Assembly (NCBI GenBank): GCA_000333855.2 | Contig: CM007334.1 | Span: 130,942-194,941 of the forward strand | Reading direction: 5' to 3' | DNA: 64,000 bases | From: Endotrypanum monterogeii | Taxonomy: Eukaryota; Euglenozoa; Kinetoplastea; Trypanosomatida; Trypanosomatidae | Shown: piece after piece, positions 20,907-28,857 of the stretch | Numbering within the stretch: position 1 is the first letter of the stretch | How the letters are laid out: every line of letters begins with the position of its first letter | The notes under the pieces: generated by a model | Told to the model about the DNA's origin: nothing | What the model saw: only the letters and a program-made list of their open reading frames with translations | The model's database searches: none | Translations under genes and position numbers: made by a program

Positions 20907-22124
20907 ATGCATAGGCGAGGTCTACAGGGCGTGCCACGATACCGAGACCCCGTGGTTCGCAATGTCGCCCGACTCCTCCTGCGCGGTTTGCAAGAGCAGC
21001 ATCATGCTCCATCCTCAACCAGAGTGGAACTAGAGGTGCGCCTCGGCAGCATCCTGGCACACATTCGCGCACGCCAGCTCGACATGCCCATCGCCATCGC
21101 CTCGCCTGCCTTGATGGATGAGGCGGCGCGCCACGTTTATCAGTTCCAGTCTGGTCTTTCGCACCAACTTGTTCAGGGGATGCAGGTGTCTCTGGTGGAG
21201 GCCGGCATTGCAGCTCGGAAGGATGTGGGAAGCCCGGTCGAGGACGTCGACGTGTATTTGTTTCTTTCCAATGGGAAACGACTCCGCTGTCGGTATCAGC
21301 GGCTGCACGGCCCTACTGCGGGTGTGCGCACCGACGGTGTCCAGGCGGCAGCGACTATTGACCGCGAGTCATCGCTTTTCAATCCACTGTTCCTCTCCCA
21401 GGGCGTAACGGTGGAGTCAGCTGAGAAAAAAACGAAGTTGGCGATGGTGGACATGTGCTGCCCGGGCTGGTGCGCTGACGTCCGCTTCTCGCTCTCCGCG
21501 GAAGAGACAGTGCCCATTGAGGTGACGGATGCAACGCAGGAGGTGGCCAACGCATCGCGCTACCGTGTGCGCACGTGCGTCCCAGTGGGGTCTCTCTTCT
21601 CAGTTCAAATAACACACTCCATCATCAACCAGGACGTGTGGTGGTACCCCCCGCAGCACGTGCGATCTTCACTGGAGACGACCGCAGGTGCCGCGTCATC
21701 GTCGCATGCGGTGGGCACCGATACCTTGCCTTTTGGGGTCGGTACAGTGATTCCCACACCGGTGCTCTCCTCCGTCGAAAGGGTGACGGGGCGCGTTGGT
21801 CGAACGGACCTGGAGACATCCACAACAGAGGTAGAGGTGGAGGTTGACCTGCGTGCACTGCTGCGTGCGTGGAGGCGCTTGTACGGGGGTGCTGCCGCGT
21901 CAGTGTACTTCTCTACCGCAGCGCTCGTGGATACGACATGCGCGGGAACGGCAATGTCAGGCAGCGGATCGTTGAAGTCTTCAATGTCGACATTCACGAG
22001 GGATGACGACGCCGATATGCGTGCGGTGCTTATGGCAGAGAGGGAGGACCCGTACCTCCTACACGTGGCCGAGGAATTAATGGCCGTAGTGCAGCTGCTC
22101 ACGAAGGTGCGTGTAGTCGAGTGA
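20907..22124 (+). CDS. Cet1-type mRNA 5'-triphosphatase (tunnel metalloenzyme)
   Basis: The 405-residue product carries the three signatures of the yeast/protozoan RNA triphosphatase family, which removes the gamma-phosphate of nascent RNA before capping. Motif A is VELEVRLGSI with Glu41 and Glu43. The central part has ADVRFSLSAEETVP near 190, equivalent to the D-x-R-x-S-x-x-x-E strand, then YRVRTCV and FSVQITHSII. Motif C is TEVEVEVDLR near 306-315. Alternating Glu residues in motifs A and C bind the metal ion inside the beta tunnel. The enzyme would work with the separate guanylyltransferase-methyltransferase of kinetoplastids. It is longer than I recall for T. brucei Cet1 (about 250 residues), through insertions. 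The frame is open further upstream but only from a GTG and from an ATG at 20772, before the likely splice acceptor, so 20907 is preferred. Confidence 0.75.
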   Translation: MHRRGLQGVPRYRDPVVRNVARLLLRGLQEQHHAPSSTRVELEVRLGSILAHIRARQLDMPIAIASPALMDEAARHVYQFQSGLSHQLVQGMQVSLVEAGIAARKDVGSPVEDVDVYLFLSNGKRLRCRYQRLHGPTAGVRTDGVQAAATIDRESSLFNPLFLSQGVTVESAEKKTKLAMVDMCCPGWCADVRFSLSAEETVPIEVTDATQEVANASRYRVRTCVPVGSLFSVQITHSIINQDVWWYPPQHVRSSLETTAGAASSSHAVGTDTLPFGVGTVIPTPVLSSVERVTGRVGRTDLETSTTEVEVEVDLRALLRAWRRLYGGAAASVYFSTAALVDTTCAGTAMSGSGSLKSSMSTFTRDDDADMRAVLMAEREDPYLLHVAEELMAVVQLLTKVRVVE

Positions 22125-22603
22125 AGTGCCTGATTTTTTTTTTTTTTGCATTGAGACTCTTGTCTTCGCTTTCTTGCTCTTTTTCTGGGAGGAGGTTTGG
22201 GGGGGGGCGGAGGGGGATCTAAGAATCGAAGGGGGCTCACTTATCTTGCTGCCTGTTTATCCCCCTCCCCCCCATCCACTAACCCCACTCCTCCTCTTCC
22301 TTCTCCACGTGTCCCTCTCACAGCTATCCTCACATGCATGAAGTTCACACGAGGTGACTGCGGTGTGGGGGTGAAGGGGGGAGGGAGAGTTGAGAGATAT
22401 GTGGCACACAACAGAAAGGCGTATACAGGTGTCCTGCATAAGGGACATGCACGTTCCACCGCAAAGGAGAGGGTTGAGAGGCGATGCCGTTAAGACGAAG
22501 GTCTCTGTTAGATGGGTGCAGTCGATGTCAGAGGTATGCAATGTCTTTCCATGGCTGCTTTCCAAAGACATGCCCTTAGGGGTGTGCCTTATGTTTTCCT
22601 GTA

Positions 22604-22640
<37 letters not shown>

Positions 22641-22891
22641 CGCCGGGGGATGATGCGAGAGGACGGGGGGGGTGCGGGTGGTGGGGCGCCGTTGCGATGC
22701 TCTTCACAGTTTTCCTGACCATTCAACGGAGGACTGGGAATGCATATCTTCCTCTCGACCGATACGTCCTTGTCCAGCTACGCTGAAGCAGGCGCCATGC
22801 TCTGCTGTACTGTTCTGTTAAATTTTTTTTTCGTCCCCCCTTTTTTTTTTCTCTCTCTCCTCCCAGCATCTCGTCCACAGCTCGTTTCCCG
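22125..22891. other. Intergenic region with TA microsatellite and splice signal
   Basis: No gene is seen. There is a poly-T tract just after the upstream stop codon, a GC-skewed G-rich patch near 22190-22235, a TA run at about 22605-22637, and a strong pyrimidine tract at about 22822-22864. Confidence 0.65.
22822..22866 (+). promoter_or_regulatory. Polypyrimidine tract and predicted splice acceptor of the FSP1-like gene
   Basis: A nearly pure T/C stretch ends in CCCAG, AG at 22865-22866. The resulting 5' UTR would be only 25 nt and makes 22892 the first start codon, supporting the N-terminal extension over the internal Met at 23003. A second AG lies at 22879-22880. Confidence 0.6.
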
Positions 22892-24547
22892 ATGCTCTGG
22901 AAATTTGTTCTGAGTAGCTTGGCTGGTTCGGCCTGCTCCGCCTACCATCACGGCAGCACAAATGTCTCCCTAGCACTGGAACCGCCAACGCTGTCTGTCA
23001 TAATGGATCCGAGCAAAGACATCGTTCCCATACGTGCTGTCATCGTGGGTGGCGGCTACGCGGGCAGCCGGATGGCCTATCAGCTGGACAGCATGTTCGA
23101 CGTCACCCACATAGATGATAAAAACTACTATGAACTCACCAACGATGTGATACCTATCATCAGCAACCCGTGGAAGGAAGACGTGAATCCAGAGGCATGT
23201 CGTCGTATGATGGTCTTGCATCGTTATTACCTCAAGCGCAGCAACGTCGTGACAGGCACGGTGACCGGGGTCGATGCAAAGCGGGTGTATCTGCGCGACG
23301 GGCGCACTGTCCCATACGACCTTTTATTTGTCGCGACGGGCGAGCGCAAGCCGTTCCCTTTCGGATCTCGCGAGCGCACCATTTCCGCGCGTGTGCAGGA
23401 GTTGAGGCGCTTCAATGAGTTTCTGCAAACGTGTAGAAGGGTCGCTGTGGTTGGGGGCGGCTGCGTCGGGACGTCCCTCGCCCACGACTTGGCAAGTGCA
23501 CGGCCAGACCTGCAGGTTCATTTATTTCATCAGGGCGCGGAGCTGCTACCGCGCCTCCCTCGTGTGTGTCGGCGCCACGCGAAGGAGAAGCTAGAGTCAA
23601 ATCCAAATCTTCACCTCCACCTGCGCTCCCGCGTGACAGACGTGAATGGGGTGGCTTTGCAAGTAGGCGGTGACAAAGCAGTCGCTTCCCCGTCACCCGC
23701 CTTGAAGTGTTCGTCTGATCTGCCGGCTGCCTCTGCCTCCTCAAACACAACGGCGGTGGAAGTGCCTTTGACACCGGTTGCGACCAGTGCTCCATGGTGG
23801 CGGTCGCTGGTGCATAGTATGTGGCCACACCGCAACGTTGTCCCGGATCAATATAGTGTTCATTACGACATTCTTGAACATGTGTCGCGACCTCAGCAAT
23901 CCATTCTCCAGCAGGTCTACTATGGAAAACAGGACGAGGTGGCGACTGGGTACGGGGCGGTGCAATCACAGGGCATAGAGAGCGGCTTCGACTACGTGTT
24001 CGCGCTGACTGGCGACACCCCACGTCCCATCCAATGCGATGAACCCGAGGGAAGGTCGCAGAGACCACCAAACATCCTGCGTGAGCATGAGATGAGGGAT
24101 GGCCACTACCGAGTCAGCACTCTCATGCAGTTTTTGGATCACCCCAATATCTTCGGCGTCGGGCGGTGCACTAATTTGCCTGTCCTGCGTGGCTACGGCT
24201 CGAGCGATATCGAGACGCGAACGCTTTTTCGAGAGCTCAATTCCGTTGTCAGCAATCCCACAACGATCTTTCTACACTCCCGCGACGGTCTTCAGCTGTC
24301 ACACATGCGCATCCCACGAGTACACGTCCGCCTTGGAGTCGATGACGCTGTTGGCTGTACGCCATGGTCAGGCGGCATGACCGGCCTCTCCGCTGTGCAC
24401 GAATTTATGCAAGACCGCCATTACCTCTTGCGTGAGCTCCAGAAGCCGATCTTCTACAAACAGCACGACCAGGCGAAGGTGAAGCAGCGCGTATCACAAT
24501 GGATATCGGAGGAAATAACGGACATCGTCGATTTTTCGCATTGCTAA
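22892..24547 (+). CDS. FSP1/AIFM2-like FAD/NAD(P)H oxidoreductase
   Basis: The 551-residue flavoprotein belongs to the pyridine nucleotide-disulfide oxidoreductase fold shared by AIFM2/FSP1 and type II NADH dehydrogenases. An N-terminal hydrophobic stretch (about 1-36) could be a membrane anchor or targeting signal. The FAD Rossmann motif is VIVGGGYAGSRMA near 50-62. FVATGERKP near 146 corresponds to the ATG motif, and VAVVGGGCVGTSLA near 185 is the NAD(P)H-binding motif. A region of about 100 residues (about 250-350) is inserted relative to compact family members. The usual C-terminal G-D motif, whose Asp contacts the flavin ribityl chain, appears here as IFGVGRCTN (near 420) with Arg in place of Asp. 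No redox-active CxxxxC is seen, consistent with a quinone-reductase type. The substrate is not determinable; ubiquinone or NADH use is inferred from the family. Confidence 0.75.
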   Translation: MLWKFVLSSLAGSACSAYHHGSTNVSLALEPPTLSVIMDPSKDIVPIRAVIVGGGYAGSRMAYQLDSMFDVTHIDDKNYYELTNDVIPIISNPWKEDVNPEACRRMMVLHRYYLKRSNVVTGTVTGVDAKRVYLRDGRTVPYDLLFVATGERKPFPFGSRERTISARVQELRRFNEFLQTCRRVAVVGGGCVGTSLAHDLASARPDLQVHLFHQGAELLPRLPRVCRRHAKEKLESNPNLHLHLRSRVTDVNGVALQVGGDKAVASPSPALKCSSDLPAASASSNTTAVEVPLTPVATSAPWWRSLVHSMWPHRNVVPDQYSVHYDILEHVSRPQQSILQQVYYGKQDEVATGYGAVQSQGIESGFDYVFALTGDTPRPIQCDEPEGRSQRPPNILREHEMRDGHYRVSTLMQFLDHPNIFGVGRCTNLPVLRGYGSSDIETRTLFRELNSVVSNPTTIFLHSRDGLQLSHMRIPRVHVRLGVDDAVGCTPWSGGMTGLSAVHEFMQDRHYLLRELQKPIFYKQHDQAKVKQRVSQWISEEITDIVDFSHC

Positions 24548-25462
24548 AGGAAACAACTGACGATGATGAGGGAGCAGGACGGGAATGAGGAGATGACGCT
24601 CACTGGTTTTTACTCAGTCGCTGCAATGTGCGTGGCCGACAAAAAAAAAAAGAAGAGCTAGGAGGGCGGTGTCGGTGATCATGTGTATCTGAATTGTTTT
24701 GCCCGGAAGCAGCAGAAGGCGACCCTTTTTCCCCCACGGAGTTGTGACCCCTTAATGGTGTGGGACTTGTGTATGTTGGTGTGAAGGATGTTTGTATTGC
24801 ACACAGATTTTTAAATCTCTATCACTGCTGCTCTTGATCTTCTCTACTGTCTCGCCCTCTCCCGGAGGCACCCTCATATATAATATATATATGAGTGTGT
24901 GTGTATGCGTGTATGCGTGTGCGTGTTGTTGTGCTGCAACAACGAGATCGCGTCTTTATTGTCTGACGAAGAAGCTGAGCCACCACGAGTGGACGAATTG
25001 CCCCTATGGAATTCGGTACAGCCGAGTCTTCTGTTGGACACCTGTTGCTTCAGAGTATACATTCTCATGCGCAGTCCTTCTGTATTCGTAGCGTACAGTA
25101 TTACACGGATGGCGTTATTTCTCCCGCTTCCTCCTTTCCCTTTTTCTTTGCTGTCTGGCTAATGGGGCTTCATCTGCTCACATGACCGACACCTTCTACC
25201 ACCATTTCTTCCTGTGCTTCCCCTCATCCATTTGCCTCCGCTTTTCTGTCTCTGTTCCTGTCTCACCGTTGTCCCGTAAAGAGTATCAGTTCATTCAAAC
25301 AGCCATTCCCCCCCCCCCCCCTGCGCCTCCCCTGCCTGCCTGACTTTTTTTTTTTTGTTCACGTGTCGAAGAAGGACGAAGAGGACGCAGCAAACAAATA
25401 TCATCATCAGATTGACGCTCGTCTTTTGTTGAGCTCCTTCTCAGCCTCATTGCACTTGTAAA
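24548..25462. other. Intergenic region
   Basis: No gene is supported. There is a short TA run near 24876-24891, a TG-rich patch at about 24893-24930, and a pyrimidine tract at about 25304-25356 (C13, then T12) followed by AG at 25370-25371, the likely splice acceptor for the gene at 25463. Confidence 0.65.
25304..25371 (+). promoter_or_regulatory. Polypyrimidine tract and predicted splice acceptor of the NUDC gene
   Basis: A tract of C, then mixed C/T, then T precedes the first AG at 25370-25371. The 5' UTR would be about 90 nt without an internal ATG. Confidence 0.5.
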
Positions 25463-26467
25463 ATGCCGGACGAGCGCTTTGATTCGATGCTGCTGGCGAT
25501 CGCCCAGCAACAGGAGGGTATCGAAGGTATCCTTGACACATTTTTTTCCTTTCTGAATCGGAAAACAGACTTCTTCACACAACCGGATATGGCGCGCCGA
25601 ACAGTGCAGACTTTTATGGATCGCTATGTCTCGGCCGCGGAGGAGAAGCAGCGCAGGGCGCAGGCGGCTCAAGCGGCTGCACAGCAGCAACAGCGATCAG
25701 CACGAACGACCACCTCTCGAGTGGAGGTGCTCGAGGACGAGGATGCAGATGCTTCTACTGCTGCACGGGTCGCCAAGGAGGCGGCTCAGCGGAAGCAGGA
25801 GCTCGAGATGGCGCAGCGCGAACTTTTGGAGGCGAAGGAAAGGAAGGAAGCAGCAGCAGCAGCAGCCAACGAGGTGCAGCAGCAGCAGGATGATGCGAAC
25901 GCCGGAGTCAAGGAGGCCTTTGCCGAGACCGACGATGCCCCACGCGGTTTGCCGCCGACCGCTGGCAACGGCTTCGCCTATGAGAGGTATATCTTTTCCC
26001 AGACACTGCAGGAGGCTGAGGTGCGCGTGCCCTTGCCGGTAGCCAATGTGAAGGGAAAGCAGGTGAGCGTTGTCATAACAAACGACCACCTTTCGGTAGG
26101 GATGAAGGGTCAGTCGTTGATTTTAGATGGCGAGCTCTACGGGAAGGTGCGCGCTGAGGAGTGTATGTGGACCATCGAGGATGGTAACACCGTTGTTGTG
26201 ACGCTCTACAAGACAAACTCGATGGAGTGGTGGAAGACAATCTTCCAGGGTGACCCGGAGATCGACCTGCAGAAGGTGATGCCGGAGAACTCCAAGCTGG
26301 ACGACCTGGACAGCGACACTCGTCAGACCGTTGAGAAGATGATGTACGACCAGCGACAGAAGATGATGGGAAAGCCCACCTCCGACGAACAGAAAAAGCA
26401 AGATATGCTGAAAAAGTTTATGGAGGCGCACCCTGAAATGGATTTTTCGCAGGCGAAATTCTGTTAA
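25463..26467 (+). CDS. NUDC: Nuclear distribution protein NUDC
   Basis: The 334-residue protein matches NUDC in length (about 330) and order of parts. An N-terminal helical domain (about 1-55, RFDSMLLAIAQQQEGIEGIL and FLNRKTDFF) resembles the NUDC N-terminal dimerisation region. A long Ala/Gln/Glu-rich charged helix (about 58-150) follows. A CS (p23-like) domain spans about 173-265: YIFSQTLQEAEVRVPLP opens it, and DGELYGKVRAEECMWTIEDG and VTLYKTNSMEWW close it. The conserved tail follows, with KLDDLD, VEKMMYDQRQKMMGKP and a terminal PEMDFSQAKF. NUDC is an Hsp90 co-chaperone linked to dynein, and loss causes division defects in other eukaryotes; the same role is expected here. The gene stands alone, with no related neighbour. 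Confidence 0.95.
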   Translation: MPDERFDSMLLAIAQQQEGIEGILDTFFSFLNRKTDFFTQPDMARRTVQTFMDRYVSAAEEKQRRAQAAQAAAQQQQRSARTTTSRVEVLEDEDADASTAARVAKEAAQRKQELEMAQRELLEAKERKEAAAAAANEVQQQQDDANAGVKEAFAETDDAPRGLPPTAGNGFAYERYIFSQTLQEAEVRVPLPVANVKGKQVSVVITNDHLSVGMKGQSLILDGELYGKVRAEECMWTIEDGNTVVVTLYKTNSMEWWKTIFQGDPEIDLQKVMPENSKLDDLDSDTRQTVEKMMYDQRQKMMGKPTSDEQKKQDMLKKFMEAHPEMDFSQAKFC

Positions 26468-27312
26468 AGTATTCCACGCGTTCCTTTTTTTTTTTTTGTT
26501 GTTGTTGTTTTGTTTTGTGCACGTGCATCCCATCCTCTTCCGATGCAAGCAGTAGAGACTGCGATGCCATGAGGGAAATGCGCAGCTCGATGGCCCAGAG
26601 ATGCACCCTGATTTTTTTTTTCTTTTCAACCCCCCCCCTTTTTTTTTCCCTTTACCTCACAAGTCTTTTGAATAATCTTTACCTACCGGCGTGGCACGAC
26701 AGACACAGTTTTTCCTCCCCTCCTCTTCGGTTACCCGGACAGGGCGATCGTGATACGGACACATGAGGATGATAGCACCGAAGCCGAAAGCATCGGAAGG
26801 GGCACACTGCCAGGCGTGCGCTTTTGTGTTTGTGTGTGTGTGTGTGTTGGGCGAGGGGGCGGAGAGCGCTGAGGTGGCATGTTTTCATGACTCTTACCGC
26901 CTCGACTATTCCTTTTCACCGACAAGCTCTGGTTTGATAGTTGGCCCACATCGAAGGACATCATCATCCCTAACTGGAGCGCTTAGCTCACGTGATTCCC
27001 CCCCTCGTTTTCTTGCATCGCCCTATCATCATCTTTTTCTCCCTCTGCTTCCATATTCAAAAAAAAAAAAACCCACAATTGCCAACCAAAAAAAATGCAC
27101 ACCACCACCATAGCCACTTCGCTCTTATCCCTGAGTCCTCTTCAGCAGCCGCCACTTCCTCTCATTATATATATATATATATATCTAGTTCCCACGAGCC
27201 CCCCCCCCCTCCTTCCAGCTGCAAGTGCCGAACACTTCCGCTGTTTTCTTTCTTACCTCTTCCTCGACTTGTTTATTCTTTATAGTCATTCCCGAGGCTG
27301 GTGGCTCACGCG
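26468..27312. other. Intergenic region with splice signal
   Basis: No gene is seen. There are several poly-T, poly-C and poly-A tracts, a short TG run near 26827-26845, a TA run at about 27167-27184, and a pyrimidine tract at about 27238-27281 that ends in ATAG at 27282-27285. Confidence 0.65.
27238..27285 (+). promoter_or_regulatory. Polypyrimidine tract and predicted splice acceptor
   Basis: A C/T-rich tract is followed by AG at 27284-27285, 27 bases before the ATG at 27313. This supports 27313 as start rather than the in-frame GTG twelve bases upstream. Confidence 0.55.
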
Positions 27313-28857
27313 ATGGCGACTCCGACGACAAAGGCGATGATACACCGCAGTGCATCAAATATCGCTACGGATAGGCATGACGAAGGCAAGTGTTGCTGTT
27401 GTCTCAAAAATGAGATGCATGTCGCCCAACTAGAGGCGGAGAATCACCTCCTCAAGGAGAAGCTATCTCAAATGGATGTCCTGCATGCTGTTAGCGCCGC
27501 CAAACATTCGATGAGTCGCACGATTCTGACGGCGCTGGAGGAGGAGAGGCAGTGCCTAGAGCAGGCCATGCTTCCTGTCAGCTACAAGTTTTCCAAAGAA
27601 GCCAACTACAGCGAACTCCCCACGTATCCCAAGCGTCCACATTTTCACCGGGCGGCGAGCCACCCCAGCACGCAGGTTGTCATCTTTGATGGCTGTCCCA
27701 ACGACCCGTATCACCCGAGCTCTGTGCCCATTTATCAGACCGCAACTTTTGTGCAGCCGGACATCGAGGTTTTCGGTCCGTATGATTATAGCCGTAGCGG
27801 AAATCCAACTCGAACGGCTATTGAGACTCTCGTTGCCAGCCTCGAAGGTGCCCATGCCGCTTTTGCTTTCTCTTCTGGGATGGCTGCACTGCAGACCCTC
27901 GTGACGACGCTCAGCGCTGGCGACGTCATCCTTGCTAGTAGTGATCTTTACGGCGGCATGTACCGTCTTCTGACTCAGGTCACCTCGTGCCTCGGGATTA
28001 CGGTTGTGTTTGTGCCGACGTGGGACATCGAGGCGGTGCGCAAGGCGCTCGTCGATAACCCGAAGGCGAAGTTGTTGCATCTGGAGAGCCCAACGAACCC
28101 GCTGATGCGCATCGTGGACATTCGTGCCGTGTGCGAGGCCGCCCACGCGCACAACGTGAAGGTTTCCATCGACAATACAATGATGTCACCGCTCCGCTGC
28201 ACTCCGCTCGCCCTCGGCTGTGATTACTCGATGCACAGCGCGACCAAATATCTTTGCGGCCACAGCGACACCATGTGTGGTCTCATCTGCGTGAAGTCTG
28301 GGGAGAACGCAAAGCGTGTGGCGTTTCTTCAAAATGCGCAGGGAAACGCCCTCGCACCATTTGACAGCTGGCTGCTGCTGCGTGGTATTCGCACACTCTC
28401 TATCCGCATCGAGAAACAGGAGCTGAACGCCATTGCGGTTGCACTTTTTCTGTCGCGTCAGCACCACGTCCTGTCACGTCTGCACTACGCTGGATTGAAC
28501 CCTGCCACGTGCCCGAAGATCTCCTCTCTGACTGAGGAGTGCTTCCACCTGCACCGCTCGCAGGCCTCTGGCCCCGGAAGCGTTATTTCCCTGGAAACCG
28601 GCAGCGTCAAGCGCTCGAATGCGTTTGTGCGGGCCTGCAAATTGTTTAAGCTCACGGTAAGCTTTGGCAGCTGCAACTCTCTGGTGGAGATGCCATGTCT
28701 CCTGTCACACGCGTCCATCCCTAAGGAAGAGCGCACACTACCAGAGGACCTCATACGCCTATCGGTGGGCATCGAGCAGATCGAAGACATTATTGCCGAC
28801 CTCTCACAGGCCATCGCCGCTGCGGCCGCCGTCGACGACAGCGACGAGTCCAGCTAA
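27313..28857 (+). CDS. Cystathionine beta/gamma-lyase-like PLP enzyme
   Basis: The product has 514 residues: an N-terminal extension of about 115 residues with a short Cys cluster (CCCC near 24-27) and a leucine-rich coiled coil (about 33-60), then a Cys/Met-metabolism PLP-dependent enzyme. Family motifs are YDYSRSGNPTR near 157, SSGMAAL near 187, DNTMMSP near 287 and SATKYLCGHSD, whose Lys312 should form the Schiff base with PLP. The tail has SFGSCNSLVEMPCLLSHASIP where the family usually shows SLGG-x-ESL...P-x-x-x-THA, then RLSVGIE. Canonical lyases are about 380-400 residues, so the extra length is the N-terminus. Whether it cleaves cystathionine, makes H2S or acts on another thiol amino acid cannot be told; the altered SLGG-ESL segment lies by the substrate-binding site. 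Kinetoplastids also carry canonical lyases, so this may be a divergent paralogue. Confidence 0.85.
   Translation: MATPTTKAMIHRSASNIATDRHDEGKCCCCLKNEMHVAQLEAENHLLKEKLSQMDVLHAVSAAKHSMSRTILTALEEERQCLEQAMLPVSYKFSKEANYSELPTYPKRPHFHRAASHPSTQVVIFDGCPNDPYHPSSVPIYQTATFVQPDIEVFGPYDYSRSGNPTRTAIETLVASLEGAHAAFAFSSGMAALQTLVTTLSAGDVILASSDLYGGMYRLLTQVTSCLGITVVFVPTWDIEAVRKALVDNPKAKLLHLESPTNPLMRIVDIRAVCEAAHAHNVKVSIDNTMMSPLRCTPLALGCDYSMHSATKYLCGHSDTMCGLICVKSGENAKRVAFLQNAQGNALAPFDSWLLLRGIRTLSIRIEKQELNAIAVALFLSRQHHVLSRLHYAGLNPATCPKISSLTEECFHLHRSQASGPGSVISLETGSVKRSNAFVRACKLFKLTVSFGSCNSLVEMPCLLSHASIPKEERTLPEDLIRLSVGIEQIEDIIADLSQAIAAAAAVDDSDESS

Noticed and set aside
24548..24640. C/D-box snoRNA after the FSP1-like gene
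   Set aside because: GATGATGA-like and CTGA strings occur, but no terminal stem or properly spaced box pair is visible.
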